A program made the position numbers and the translations under genes. From Candidatus Ruminococcus avistercoris (GTDB lineage: Bacteria; Bacillota; Clostridia; Lachnospirales; Lachnospiraceae), in contig DWVJ01000020.1 in NCBI GenBank assembly GCA_019120315.1, positions 1 through 38,337 of the forward strand: a stretch of DNA of 38,337 nt. Direction: 5' to 3'. Below, one piece after another: positions 17,255 through 26,166 of this stretch; positions within the stretch are counted from its first letter, which is position 1, and each line of letters begins with the position of its first letter. The notes beneath the pieces are model-generated. The model did not search any database and was not told the DNA's origin. It saw only the letters and a list, made by a program, of their open reading frames with translations.

Positions 17255-17298
17255 CGCAGCGGATAACTTTTGTTAGAAAGGATTGCCGCTGCGTTTTC
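17255..17298 (+). terminator. Terminator or attenuator between khpA and rimM
   Basis: CGCAGCGG at 17255-17262 pairs with CCGCTGCG at 17286-17293, followed by TTTTCATTT. There is no evident new promoter before rimM, so it probably tunes how much transcription reaches rimM-trmD. Confidence 0.7.
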
Positions 17299-17334
17299 AT
17301 TTGTATTCCTGCAGATATCAGGATGGAGAAAAAT

Positions 17335-17841
17335 ATGGAACGATTGCTGCAAGTGGGAGTGATTACATCCACCCATGGACTGAAGGGAGAAGTCAAAGTG
17401 TTTCCCACGACGGATGAACCGAAACGTTTTAAGAAACTAAAAGAGGTGATTCTGGACACAGGAAAGGAACAACTGCCGGTTGCGATAGAGAGCGTAAAGT
17501 TTTTTAAAAATTTTGTGATACTCAAAATGAAAGGATTTGACCGCATCGAGGATGTGGAACATCTCAGACAAAAGAGTATCTATGTAACCAGAGATCATGC
17601 GGTAAAATTGAAAGAAAACGAATATTTCATAGCGGATCTGATCGGTCTTGCTGTGGAAACGGACGAAGGAAAGCATCTTGGCATCTTAAAAGATGTGCTT
17701 CAGACGGGAGCCAATGACGTCTACGTGGTGGACACACAGGAGTATGGCGAGGTTTTGCTGCCGGCTATACGGGAATGCATCCTGGAAGTGCATATCGAGG
17801 CTGGCCGGATGACGGTTCATCTGATGGATGGGCTGGTATAG
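17335..17841 (+). CDS. rimM: Ribosome maturation factor RimM
   Basis: A 168-residue factor for 30S 3'-domain assembly that binds S19. N-terminal RimM domain ([21 protein letters not shown]) and a PRC-barrel from about residue 95 ([18 protein letters not shown]). The frame is open back to 17248 across the preceding hairpin, but GGAG at 17325-17328 and the family's usual N-terminus support ATG 17335. It sits 8 bases before trmD. Confidence 0.94.
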   Translation: MERLLQVGVITSTHGLKGEVKVFPTTDEPKRFKKLKEVILDTGKEQLPVAIESVKFFKNFVILKMKGFDRIEDVEHLRQKSIYVTRDHAVKLKENEYFIADLIGLAVETDEGKHLGILKDVLQTGANDVYVVDTQEYGEVLLPAIRECILEVHIEAGRMTVHLMDGLV

Positions 17842-17849
17842 GAGGATTT

Positions 17850-18536
17850 ATGAGGTACCATGTGTTGACATTATTTCCGGAAATGGTTGAGCAGGGGCTG
17901 CATACCAGCGTCATCGGACGGGCGATGGATCAGGGGCTGATCAGCCTGGAATGCATCAACATCCGTGATTACGCCGGAAATAAACATATGAAAGTAGATG
18001 ATTATCCTTACGGCGGAGGCGCGGGGATGGTGATGCAGGCGGAGCCGGTATACTGCGCCTACCAGGCGGCCGTGGAGAAAATAGGATACCGGCCCAGAGT
18101 TATTTACGTGACTCCTCAGGGCCATGTGTTCCACCAGAGAATGGCAGAAGAATTTGCAAAAGAAAAAGATATGATTTTTCTGTGCGGTCATTATGAAGGG
18201 GTGGATGAGAGGGTACTGGAAGAGATCGTAACAGATTACGTTTCCATCGGCGATTACGTGCTGACAGGAGGGGAACTTCCCGCCATGGTGATGATCGATG
18301 CTATTTCCCGGCTGGTGCCCGGAGTGCTGAGCAATGAAGATTCCGCTTCGACGGAATCTTTTCAGGACGATCTTCTGGAATATCCCCAGTATTCCAGGCC
18401 TGCCGTCTGGCGCGGGAGAGAAGTGCCGGAGGTTCTTCTGTCCGGACACCATGCCAATATCGAAGCGTGGAGGAAGGAACAGTCTGTAAAACGTACCCGA
18501 GAGAGAAGACCGGATCTGCTGAAAAAGGAAAAATAA
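17850..18536 (+). CDS. trmD: tRNA (guanine-N1)-methyltransferase TrmD
   Basis: A 228-residue SPOUT-class enzyme that methylates G37 next to the anticodon using S-adenosylmethionine, preventing frameshifts. The N-terminus [24 protein letters not shown] (51-62), and the knotted SAM site YVTPQG (86-91) with [12 protein letters not shown] and [23 protein letters not shown] (138-160) are all present. The frame extends upstream to 17775, but AGGAGG at 17840-17845 sets ATG 17850. Confidence 0.97.
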   Translation: MRYHVLTLFPEMVEQGLHTSVIGRAMDQGLISLECINIRDYAGNKHMKVDDYPYGGGAGMVMQAEPVYCAYQAAVEKIGYRPRVIYVTPQGHVFHQRMAEEFAKEKDMIFLCGHYEGVDERVLEEIVTDYVSIGDYVLTGGELPAMVMIDAISRLVPGVLSNEDSASTESFQDDLLEYPQYSRPAVWRGREVPEVLLSGHHANIEAWRKEQSVKRTRERRPDLLKKEK

Positions 18537-18537
18537 A

Positions 18538-18588
18538 AAGAGTCTCTTTTTGTGAAAATATACTTCATGAAAAGGGACTCATTTTTTG
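18538..18588. terminator. Bidirectional terminator between trmD and treR
   Basis: GAGTCTCTTTT at 18540-18550 pairs with AAAAGGGACTC at 18570-18580 (one G-U), followed by TTTTTT on the plus strand; A-rich sequence upstream supplies T-rich tails on the minus strand. It serves the convergent trmD and GntR-family genes. Confidence 0.85.
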
Positions 18589-18589
18589 A

Positions 18590-19321
18590 TTAATTGGATT
18601 TTCGCACGGCATTATCTTGAAAACGGAAATAGTCAGGACGGTGGCGGGACTGGGTAAATTCAAACATGATTCCTTCGCTGTTAAAAGTCTGACTGGTAAT
18701 AACGGCCAGACAATTGTAATCGTTCACATCCAGCTGCAGATACTTTTCATCGATCTGCGTGATCTTTTCTACCGTTACCACTCGTTTGCTGTTGACGATT
18801 GTCATGTGCAGCGTATGCTCTAGATAATCATAAATCGACTGTTCGGCGATCTGAGGTGTCAGGCCGGGAATGATACTTTTTAGAAAATAATTGTGGTTGA
18901 TAATAAGAGGTTTTCCGTCTAAATAATGAAGACGCTGGATATAATAAATTACGGTTTCCAATGGAAAGCCTGTTTTTTTAGCGATTTTTTCATCGACCGT
19001 CAGTTCCATGAACTGAAGCACTTTGGTGCGCCCTTCTTTTTTATTACGGATGGAGGACTCTTTAAAGGATTCGATCCCACCTATCATATAGGAGGTCTGC
19101 TCTATGGGGCGGAAAATATTGCGCACCCCTTTTCCATGGAGCGTCTGGACATATCCGTCTGTGACCAGGGCGCCGATAGCTCTGCGGACGGTATTTCTGG
19201 AACAGTGATAGATCTGAACCAGGGTGTTTTCTGAAGGGAGAAATTCCTGATAAGGGTATTCCTCCCCTTCGATTTTCTGTTTCAGATCTTTGTAGATTTG
19301 TTCATATTTCATTTTTGGCAT
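18590..19321 (-). CDS. treR: GntR/HutC-family regulator of trehalose use (TreR-like)
   Basis: A 243-residue repressor. The winged helix-turn-helix occupies about residues 5-70 (FLPSENTLVQIYHCSRNTVRRAIGALVTDGYV) and the UTRA effector domain about 90-235. In Bacillus TreR the effector is trehalose-6-phosphate; the adjacent divergent treP-treC genes make the same role likely here, though the sugar is inferred from context. AGGTG read on the minus strand (plus 19326-19330) favours the ATG at 19321 over the one at 19333. The palindrome at 19337-19352 is its likely operator, which would also give autoregulation. Confidence 0.88.
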   Translation of the reverse strand: MPKMKYEQIYKDLKQKIEGEEYPYQEFLPSENTLVQIYHCSRNTVRRAIGALVTDGYVQTLHGKGVRNIFRPIEQTSYMIGGIESFKESSIRNKKEGRTKVLQFMELTVDEKIAKKTGFPLETVIYYIQRLHYLDGKPLIINHNYFLKSIIPGLTPQIAEQSIYDYLEHTLHMTIVNSKRVVTVEKITQIDEKYLQLDVNDYNCLAVITSQTFNSEGIMFEFTQSRHRPDYFRFQDNAVRKSN

Positions 19322-19336
19322 AAGGCACCTCATTTG

Positions 19337-19352
19337 TCTTGTTTAAACAAGA
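19337..19352. promoter_or_regulatory. Operator palindrome between treR and treP
   Basis: TCTTGTTTAAACAAGA is a perfect 16-bp inverted repeat in the 55-base divergent gap, of the size and TTGT/ACAA style bound by GntR-family repressors. The treR and treP promoters could not be placed confidently; both must overlap or flank this site. Confidence 0.75.
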
Positions 19353-19376
19353 TAAGCAGAGAAAAGGAGAGCGAAA

Positions 19377-21335
19377 ATGGAAAAGTATGGAAATGAAGTA
19401 AGGCAGCTTCTGACCATGATCGGCGGCAGGGAAAATATCCAGGCCGTGTCACACTGCATGACAAGGATGCGTTTCGTTCTGGTGGATCCATCCAAAGCGG
19501 ATGAAAAGGGGATTGAAACCATTCCCTGTGTAAAAGGGACATTTACGCAGGCTGGTCAGTATCAGATTATCATCGGGAACGATGTGGCCGTATTTTACAA
19601 TGAGTTTACGAAATATGCCGGCATCGAAGGCGTCAGCAAAGATGCGGTGAAAGCGGCTGCCAAGACGAATCAGAAGCCCCTGCAGAAAATCATGGGCGCG
19701 CTGGGCGAGATTTTTGCGCCGCTGATTCCGGCCCTGATCTGCGGCGGTCTGATTCTTGGCTTTCGCAATATCATCGGAGAGATCAACTTTTTTGAGGAAG
19801 GTACAAAGAGCCTGGCAGATATTTCGCAGTTCTGGGCAGGCATGTATCAGTTTTTATGGCTGATTGGAGAAGCGGTGTTCCACCTTTTGCCGGTGGGCAT
19901 TGTCTGGTCCATCACAAAGAAGATGGGAACCACACAGATTCTTGGTATCGTTCTGGGCCTGACTCTGGTTTCCTCGCAGCTTTTGAACGGGTTCAGTGTG
20001 GCTGACACTCCTGCCGCGGATATTCCCGTCTGGGATTTCGGCTTTGCCAAAGTGGAGATGATCGGGTATCAGGGCCAGGTAATCGCCGCCATGATGGCCG
20101 GCTTTGTGTTGGTGTATCTGGAGAAATTCTTTAAAAAGATCTGTCCGGAAGTGATCAGCATGATTGTGGTTCCTTTCTGCTCTCTGGTTCCGGCAGTGGT
20201 GATCGCACATACGGTGGTAGGGCCTATCGGATGGAAAATCGGAGATGCCATCGCCACAGTGGTATATAATGGATTGATGTCACCCTTTGGCGTGGTGTTT
20301 GCCGGCGTCTTCGGCCTGCTTTATGCACCGGTGGTTATGACAGGACTGCACCATATGACAAACGCCATCGACACCCAGCTGTCCAATCTGTATGGCGGGA
20401 CGATTCTGTGGCCCATGATTGCGCTGTCCAATATTGCCCAGGGCTCTAGCGTACTGGCAATGTCCATCCTTCAGAAAAAGGATGAGCGTGCGCAGCAGGT
20501 GAATATTCCCGCATGTATTTCCTGTTACCTTGGCGTTACGGAACCGGCTCTTTTCGGTGTGAATCTCAAATACGGATTCCCGCTGGTGTGCGGTATGATC
20601 GGTTCGGCTGTCGCCGCCGTCATTTCCGTTGGATTTGGCGTACAGGCATTCAGCATCGGTGTGGGCGGCCTGCCTGGCATTCTGTCCATCAAACCGGAAT
20701 TTTACGTCTATTTTCTGATTGCCATGGCGGCAGCCATCGTGATTCCTTTTGTGCTGACTTATCTGGTCGGCAGAAAAAAACTGGCGGCTGCGCAGGCGGA
20801 AGAGCCGGTGCGGGAGCAGAAAGAAAACGCGTTGGAAAAACAGGATACAAAAGAAGAGGAAACGGTATCCGGCGGTTCCTTGAACGAACTGAAAGCCGGA
20901 CTGGACGGACAGGTTATTCCCTTGGATGACGTACCGGACAATGTATTTTCTCAGCATGTGATGGGCGATGGATTTGCCATCGAGCCGCAAAGCGATACGG
21001 TAGTGGCTCCTGCCGATGGAAAGGTAGTGGCGGTGATGAAAGAGACGGGGCATGCCTGCGGTCTGGCACTTGCCAACGGCATGGAACTTCTGATTCATAT
21101 CGGCGTGGACACAGTGGAGATGAACGGGGATGGTTTTACTGTTTTGATCCAGGAAGGGCAGGAGGTAAAAACCGGCGACCCGCTGATCCGGTTTGATAAA
21201 GAAAAAATACTGGCCGCCGGACATCCGGCAGTCACGATATTTATCGTCACTGCAGAAGGCAGCGCAAAAGAAATCGAATATGTGACCGGAATAGACGCCA
21301 AAGCCGGAGAGACGACAGTGGCGCGTTTTTCGTAA
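19377..21335 (+). CDS. treP: PTS trehalose transporter, fused EIIBCA
   Basis: A 652-residue phosphotransferase permease that imports trehalose as trehalose-6-phosphate. Domains in order: IIB (1-80) with phosphorylated Cys27 in VSHCMTRMRF; the IIC membrane channel (about 105-460, around ten segments); a charged linker (465-500); and a glucose-type IIA domain (about 505-652) with histidines H559 and H574, spaced like the pair in E. coli IIA-Glc. Many trehalose permeases lack IIA and borrow it; this one is self-contained and needs only HPr. Sugar specificity is inferred mainly from treC 13 bases downstream. GGAG at 19367-19370 supports the start. Confidence 0.92.
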   Translation: MEKYGNEVRQLLTMIGGRENIQAVSHCMTRMRFVLVDPSKADEKGIETIPCVKGTFTQAGQYQIIIGNDVAVFYNEFTKYAGIEGVSKDAVKAAAKTNQKPLQKIMGALGEIFAPLIPALICGGLILGFRNIIGEINFFEEGTKSLADISQFWAGMYQFLWLIGEAVFHLLPVGIVWSITKKMGTTQILGIVLGLTLVSSQLLNGFSVADTPAADIPVWDFGFAKVEMIGYQGQVIAAMMAGFVLVYLEKFFKKICPEVISMIVVPFCSLVPAVVIAHTVVGPIGWKIGDAIATVVYNGLMSPFGVVFAGVFGLLYAPVVMTGLHHMTNAIDTQLSNLYGGTILWPMIALSNIAQGSSVLAMSILQKKDERAQQVNIPACISCYLGVTEPALFGVNLKYGFPLVCGMIGSAVAAVISVGFGVQAFSIGVGGLPGILSIKPEFYVYFLIAMAAAIVIPFVLTYLVGRKKLAAAQAEEPVREQKENALEKQDTKEEETVSGGSLNELKAGLDGQVIPLDDVPDNVFSQHVMGDGFAIEPQSDTVVAPADGKVVAVMKETGHACGLALANGMELLIHIGVDTVEMNGDGFTVLIQEGQEVKTGDPLIRFDKEKILAAGHPAVTIFIVTAEGSAKEIEYVTGIDAKAGETTVARFS

Positions 21336-21348
21336 CGGAGGAGAAAAC

Positions 21349-22998
21349 ATGACGGATTTTAAGAAAAGCGTAGTTTATCAGATTTATCCAAAATCTTTTT
21401 ACGATACCAACGGTGACGGCTGGGGGGACTTAAAAGGAATTACCGCCAAACTGGATTATATCAAAACGCTGGGTGCGGATTACATCTGGATCACTCCGTT
21501 TTTCGTATCGCCCCAAAAAGATAACGGATACGATGTGGAGGATTATTATCGGATCGATCCTCGGTATGGCTCCATGGAAGATTTCGAGGAGCTGTGTGCG
21601 GAAGCGAAAAAAAGGGATATCGGACTGATGCTGGATATGGTGTTTAATCACACGTCCAGCCGCCACGAATGGTTTCAGAAAGCTTTGGCAGGGGATCCAA
21701 AGTATAAGAATTACTATATTTTTAAAAAAGGGCCCCAAAAAGGCGTTCCGCCTACGAATTGGGAGAGTAAGTTCGGAGGAAGCGCCTGGGAATATGTGGA
21801 AGCTTTTGATGAGTATTATCTTCATCTGTTTGATGTGACGCAGCCGGATCTGAACTGGGACAATGAGGAAGTCCGAAAAGAGATACAGAAAATCGTCAGA
21901 TTCTGGATGGAAAAGGGAGTCAGAGGATTCCGCTTCGATGTGGTCAATCTGATCAGCAAGGGCAGTTTTGAGGACGATTTTGAAGGAGACGGAAGAAGGT
22001 TTTATACGGATGGTCCCAATATACACCAATATCTTCAGGAGCTGAACCGGACGACCTTTGGTACGGATGCGAAGATTATTACCGTGGGAGAGATGTCCAG
22101 TACTTCCCTGGAAAACTGTTATCGCTATGCAGGAGAAACAGAAAAGGAACTGTCCATGGTGTTTAGCTTCCATCACCTGAAAGTAGACTTCATGGGCAAT
22201 GAAAAGTGGGTTATGGTGCCCTTTGATTTTAAAAAGCTGAAGCATATTATCTTTGACTGGCAGACCCAGATGGCAAAACATAAGGCCTGGAACGCCGTAT
22301 TCTGGTGCAACCATGACCAGCCAAGGGTGGTTTCACGGTTCGGAAATGTGGAAAAGTACTGGAAAGAATCCGCAAAGATGCTGGCAGCGACGATTCATTG
22401 CCTGCGGGGCACTCCATATATTTACCAGGGAGAAGAACTGGGGATGACCAATGCCGATTTTACCGATATGTCCCAGTATCGTGATGTGGAGAGCCTGAAT
22501 CATTATCAGATTCTCCAGGATAAAGGGCTTTCGGCGGATGACGCAAAGCGGATCGTCCAGATCCATTCCAGAGATAACGGCAGGACGCCCATGCAGTGGA
22601 ACGACGAAAAAAACGGCGGTTTTACGAAAGGAAAGCCCTGGATCGGATGCAACGCAAACTTCCATACGATCAATGCCTGCCAGGAGCTGCAGGATAAAGA
22701 TTCCATTTTCGCTTTTTATAAAAAACTGGTGGCATTGAGAAAAGAGTATGATATCATTGCCTACGGTGATTTTGAACCGAAGGCGGAAAACCATCCGCAG
22801 GTGTTTGCTTACAAAAGATATTATGAGGGACAGACGCTTTTCGTGATCAATAATTTTTATGGCAAAGAAATCTGCTGGGACAGTCAGGAGAATCTGGAAG
22901 ATTACACATGCCTTCTTGGCAATTACGAAAGCCAGCAGATAAAAGGACAAGAGGCTGCGCTGAAGCCTTATGAAACCATGATTTTGTATAAAAAGTAA
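21349..22998 (+). CDS. treC: Trehalose-6-phosphate hydrolase
   Basis: A 549-residue GH13 alpha-amylase-family enzyme that splits trehalose-6-phosphate into glucose and glucose-6-phosphate. The catalytic residues are visible: nucleophile D197 (GFRFDVVN), acid/base E248 (VGEMSS) and D323 (NHDQPR). The N-terminus VYQIYPKSFYDTNGDGWGDLKGI is typical of oligo-1,6-glucosidase/phosphotrehalase enzymes; the PTS neighbour points to the phosphorylated substrate. Also called treA in Bacillus. It has a GGAGG site at 21336-21340. No clear terminator follows before the rplS promoter. Confidence 0.93.
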   Translation: MTDFKKSVVYQIYPKSFYDTNGDGWGDLKGITAKLDYIKTLGADYIWITPFFVSPQKDNGYDVEDYYRIDPRYGSMEDFEELCAEAKKRDIGLMLDMVFNHTSSRHEWFQKALAGDPKYKNYYIFKKGPQKGVPPTNWESKFGGSAWEYVEAFDEYYLHLFDVTQPDLNWDNEEVRKEIQKIVRFWMEKGVRGFRFDVVNLISKGSFEDDFEGDGRRFYTDGPNIHQYLQELNRTTFGTDAKIITVGEMSSTSLENCYRYAGETEKELSMVFSFHHLKVDFMGNEKWVMVPFDFKKLKHIIFDWQTQMAKHKAWNAVFWCNHDQPRVVSRFGNVEKYWKESAKMLAATIHCLRGTPYIYQGEELGMTNADFTDMSQYRDVESLNHYQILQDKGLSADDAKRIVQIHSRDNGRTPMQWNDEKNGGFTKGKPWIGCNANFHTINACQELQDKDSIFAFYKKLVALRKEYDIIAYGDFEPKAENHPQVFAYKRYYEGQTLFVINNFYGKEICWDSQENLEDYTCLLGNYESQQIKGQEAALKPYETMILYKK

Positions 22999-23033
22999 AC
23001 AGTTCAGGAGTCGATAAGACAAGAAAAAAACAC

Positions 23034-23062
23034 TTGCAAACTATCGTCAGATACGGTATAAT
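23034..23062 (+). promoter_or_regulatory. Promoter of rplS and its leader
   Basis: TTGCAA at 23034-23039 and TATAAT at 23057-23062, 17 bases apart. The 75-base leader from about 23069 to 23142 can form two small hairpins (TCTG/CAGA around 23093 and ATGT/ACAT around 23107-23121). Ribosomal-protein leaders often mediate feedback, but no known L19 leader fold could be confirmed by eye. Confidence 0.82.
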
Positions 23063-23142
23063 TAATCACGTTGTGAATAAAACGAGATGGTCCTCTGTTA
23101 CAGAATGTATTACGAACATCCAGAGATCAAAGGAGAATTAAC

Positions 23143-23490
23143 ATGAACGACATTATCAAAAACATTGAAGCAGCCCAGATGAAGGCTGAAGTGGATCAGT
23201 TCCGGGTAGGCGATACCGTCAGAGTACACGGCAAGATCAAAGAGGGAAACAGAGAAAGAATTCAGGTGTTTGAAGGAATCGTGCTGAAACGCCAGGGAGG
23301 CGGAAACAGAGAAACCTTCACCGTCAGAAAGAATTCCAACGGAATCGGCGTGGAAAAGACATGGCCGCTTCATTCTCCCAACGTGGTAAAAATCGAGGTA
23401 ATCAGACGCGGTAAAGTAAGACGTGCAAAACTGAATTATCTGAGAGACCGCGTAGGTAAAGCCGCCAAAGTAAAAGAACTGGTAAGATAA
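23143..23490 (+). CDS. rplS: 50S ribosomal protein L19
   Basis: A 115-residue protein at the subunit interface. Family stretches include [22 protein letters not shown] (split across residues 24-45), [12 protein letters not shown] and the C-terminal [26 protein letters not shown] at 23129-23134 precedes the start. It has its own strong promoter and is followed by a terminator, so it is expressed above its neighbours. Confidence 0.97.
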   Translation: MNDIIKNIEAAQMKAEVDQFRVGDTVRVHGKIKEGNRERIQVFEGIVLKRQGGGNRETFTVRKNSNGIGVEKTWPLHSPNVVKIEVIRRGKVRRAKLNYLRDRVGKAAKVKELVR

Positions 23491-23502
23491 GGAAAATGAG
23501 TG

Positions 23503-23538
23503 ACAGGGACAATTACAGTTGTAGTTTGTCCCTGTTTG
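23503..23538 (+). terminator. Terminator after rplS
   Basis: ACAGGGACAA at 23503-23512 pairs perfectly with TTGTCCCTGT at 23526-23535, followed by TT. The T-run is short, so part of the transcription may continue into lepB. Confidence 0.75.
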
Positions 23539-23558
23539 CGCATCTGAAAGAGGAAACC

Positions 23559-24125
23559 ATGCAGGTTAATATAAGATACTTAAGAGATTATTTCGCTCAG
23601 ACCAAATTAAAGAAAGTGCTGGTGTGGGTTTTCCAGATCGGGCTGACAGTCGCGCTGGCAGCCGTCATTTCTCTGATGTTCTGCCAGACTGCAGCGCTTC
23701 AGGAAGGTTCTATGGATCCGTCTTTTTCGGCGGGTGACAAGTTTCTGGTGAACCGGGCTGTTTATCGGATCACTTCGCCGAAAAGGGGTGACGTGATTGC
23801 CTTTCGCACCAGTGATGACGAGAAGGCCAGCACTCATATCAAACGGGTGATTGGCGTACCGGGTGACACGATCCAGATCAAAGACGGAAATATCCTGATA
23901 AACGGCGAGACATATGTGGAAGAAAGGGACGTCCCCCGCATTGTCAATGCCGGTCTGGCAGAGGAACCGATCACTCTGGCGTCTGACGAGTATTTTGTGT
24001 TGGGAGACAACCGCAACAGCAGTGTGGACAGCCGTTTTGCGGACGTGGGGAATGTGAAAAAGGATCATATCATCGGCAAACTGTGGTTTGTGATTTCTCC
24101 CATGAACAAAATCGGTTTTCTATAG
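23559..24125 (+). CDS. lepB: Type I signal peptidase
   Basis: A 188-residue membrane protease that removes signal peptides from secreted proteins. One membrane segment (about 20-42) precedes the outside catalytic domain with the Ser-Lys pair S51 (QEGSMDPS) and K95 (HIKRVIGVPGD), and the late motif GDNRNSSVDSR. The frame reaches back to 23496, but that would begin inside the terminator hairpin; GAGGA at 23550-23554 supports ATG 23559. It is 14 bases from rbgA. Confidence 0.96.
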   Translation: MQVNIRYLRDYFAQTKLKKVLVWVFQIGLTVALAAVISLMFCQTAALQEGSMDPSFSAGDKFLVNRAVYRITSPKRGDVIAFRTSDDEKASTHIKRVIGVPGDTIQIKDGNILINGETYVEERDVPRIVNAGLAEEPITLASDEYFVLGDNRNSSVDSRFADVGNVKKDHIIGKLWFVISPMNKIGFL

Positions 24126-24139
24126 AATCGAGGTGACCT

Positions 24140-25006
24140 ATGAATTATCAATGGTATCCGGGCCATATGACAAAGGCGCGGAGAATGATGCAGGAAGATA
24201 TTAAATTGATCGACCTGATTATAGAACTGGTGGATGCACGGATTCCGCTTTCCAGCAGGAATCCGGATATCGATGACCTGGGGAAAAACAAGGCCCGCCT
24301 GATTTTACTGAACAAGTCGGATCTGGCGGATGACAGATATAATGAAGAGTGGAAGGATTATTTCCAGTCCAGGGGATTTCTTGTATTGAAAGTGAATTCC
24401 CAGCGGGGAACGGGGCTGAAGGCGGTCAACGGCGCCGTGCTGGAAGCGTGCCGGGAAAAGATCGAGAGGGATCGAAGAAGAGGTATCAAGAACCGGCCGG
24501 TACGGGCCATGGTGGTGGGTATACCCAATGTGGGAAAATCCACATTCATCAATTCCTTTGCGGGGAGAGCCTGTACGAAAACCGGTAATAAACCTGGTGT
24601 GACGAAGGGAAAACAGTGGATCCGTCTGAATAAAAGCGTGGAGCTTTTGGATACGCCGGGTATTCTCTGGCCCAAATTTGAAGATCAGAGCGTGGGACTT
24701 AAACTGGCGATGATCGGATCCATAAAGGATGAAATCCTTAATATGGATGAACTGTCTTTGGAACTGCTGGCGGCGATCAGGGCACATTATCCGGGGCTGA
24801 TCGGCGAACGGTTTGAAATCGACGAGGACGGAACGAATGTGGAACTTCTGGAGCGGATCGGGCAAAAAAGGCAATGTCTTTTAAAAGGCGGTCAGATTGA
24901 CTATACTAAGACGGCAAAGCTGGTTCTGGATGAATTCCGAAGCGGAAAGATCGGACGCATCACACTGGAATATCCGAAAGAAGATGAAACGCATGACGGT
25001 GAATGA
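24140..25006 (+). CDS. rbgA: Ribosome biogenesis GTPase RbgA (YlqF)
   Basis: A 288-residue circularly permuted GTPase needed for late 50S assembly in Firmicutes. The start [13 protein letters not shown] is diagnostic. The G4 motif NKSD (58-61) precedes G1 GIPNVGKS (127-134) and G3 DTPG, which is the permuted order. A C-terminal helical domain contacts rRNA. AGGTGA at 24130-24135 supports the start. Its last 14 bases overlap rnhB. Confidence 0.96.
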   Translation: MNYQWYPGHMTKARRMMQEDIKLIDLIIELVDARIPLSSRNPDIDDLGKNKARLILLNKSDLADDRYNEEWKDYFQSRGFLVLKVNSQRGTGLKAVNGAVLEACREKIERDRRRGIKNRPVRAMVVGIPNVGKSTFINSFAGRACTKTGNKPGVTKGKQWIRLNKSVELLDTPGILWPKFEDQSVGLKLAMIGSIKDEILNMDELSLELLAAIRAHYPGLIGERFEIDEDGTNVELLERIGQKRQCLLKGGQIDYTKTAKLVLDEFRSGKIGRITLEYPKEDETHDGE

Positions 25007-25745
25007 GATAAAAAAGGAATTGGAAGGGGCGAAGGGCGAAAGACTGCAAAAGCTCCTTTCGCTTTACCGGCAGGATCCGCGCTCATCCGTTGCGGCCCTG
25101 GTAAAAAAGCAGGAAAGGAAGCTGGAAAAACTAAAGCAGGAATACCGGCGCCTGGAAGAAATGACGGAGTATGAACGCCGTTATGAACAGATGGATCTGA
25201 TCTGCGGCATTGACGAAGCCGGAAGGGGCCCTTTGGCCGGACCGGTGGTGGCAGCCGCGGTCATTTTGCCGAAAGACTGCCGGATTCTTTACCTCAATGA
25301 TTCGAAAAAGCTTTCTGCCGCAAAACGGGAGGAACTTTATGATGTGATCATGGCACAGGCAAAAGCAGTGGGGGTAGGGTATGCTTCCCCGGCCAGAATC
25401 GATGAAATTAATATCCTGCAGGCCACTTATGAAGCCATGCGGGCGGCTCTGGATCAGCTTTCGGTTAAACCGCAGATTTTGCTGAACGACGCGGTGCGTA
25501 TACCAAAAGTGGATATTCCTCAGGTGCCCATCGTCAAAGGGGACGCCAAAAGCATTTCCATCGCTGCCGCCAGCATCATTGCCAAGGTGACCCGAGACCG
25601 GCTGATGATGGAATACGACCGGATCATGCCGCAGTATGGATTTGCCAGTCATAAAGGATACGGTTCCAGCGCCCATATTGCGGCGCTGAAGCAGTACGGA
25701 CCGTCGCCTATTCACAGGAAAAGTTTTATTACACATTTTGTGTGA
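24993..25745 (+). CDS. rnhB: Ribonuclease HII
   Basis: A 250-residue enzyme that cuts RNA in RNA-DNA hybrids and at single ribonucleotides in DNA. The catalytic motif is [19 protein letters not shown] (D74, E75), with a further conserved [13 protein letters not shown] and [10 protein letters not shown]. Residues 1-65 form the N-terminal extension of the Bacillus-type enzyme. The frame is open upstream, but the Bacillus protein's TVxxIK beginning matches ATG 24993 ([10 protein letters not shown]), inside the end of rbgA; 24984 is an alternative ATG. Confidence 0.95.
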   Translation: MTVNEIKKELEGAKGERLQKLLSLYRQDPRSSVAALVKKQERKLEKLKQEYRRLEEMTEYERRYEQMDLICGIDEAGRGPLAGPVVAAAVILPKDCRILYLNDSKKLSAAKREELYDVIMAQAKAVGVGYASPARIDEINILQATYEAMRAALDQLSVKPQILLNDAVRIPKVDIPQVPIVKGDAKSISIAAASIIAKVTRDRLMMEYDRIMPQYGFASHKGYGSSAHIAALKQYGPSPIHRKSFITHFV

Positions 25746-25797
25746 CGGGGGACAAAAGCAGCAGGGATTTTGTCTTAAGAGAGGGAAAGGCAAATGG

Positions 25798-26154
25798 TTG
25801 AAAAATAAAAGAGAACTGGGAAAGGAATACGAAGCGGCTGTCAGAAGGATACTGGAAAAAAGGGGATATCGGATTCTTCGGGAAAACTATCGCTGTCCGA
25901 TAGGAGAGATCGATCTGATTACCAGGGACGGGAAGACCCTCGTCTTTGTGGAAGTCAAATACCGGAGCAGCAAACGGTGCGGTCTGCCGGAGGAGGCAGT
26001 ATCGGTTGGTAAACAAAGGCGGATCAGCAGGACAGCCCGCTGGTATCTGATGGAGCAGGGATATGCAGATGAAGTTATCTGCCGTTTCGACGTGGCTGCT
26101 GTGTCGAAAGACGGGGTACGGATTTATCAGAATGCGTTCGACTGTCAGAGTTAA
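25798..26154 (+). CDS. yraN: YraN/UPF0102 endonuclease-like protein
   Basis: A protein of about 118 residues with a restriction-endonuclease-like fold: GEIDLI (D39) and VFVEVK (E52, K54) are the expected active-site residues. Function in the cell is not established; homologues are linked to recombination or DNA repair. The frame is open from GTG 25738, but family length and GGGAAAGG at 25783-25790 point to a TTG start at 25798. It is commonly found after rnhB, as here. Confidence 0.85.
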   Translation: MKNKRELGKEYEAAVRRILEKRGYRILRENYRCPIGEIDLITRDGKTLVFVEVKYRSSKRCGLPEEAVSVGKQRRISRTARWYLMEQGYADEVICRFDVAAVSKDGVRIYQNAFDCQS

Positions 26155-26166
26155 GAAGATAGGGAT

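Noticed and set aside
17248-17334. Extended N-terminus of RimM, including a cysteine-rich stretch
   Set aside because: It reads through the hairpin after khpA; RimM proteins begin at the segment encoded from 17335.
23069-23142. A known L19 leader RNA or riboswitch before rplS
   Set aside because: Only short hairpins could be drawn by hand; a covariance search would be needed to claim a known leader.
23496-23558. Extended N-terminus of signal peptidase from 23496
   Set aside because: The codons lie across the rplS terminator hairpin and the residues do not resemble a LepB start.
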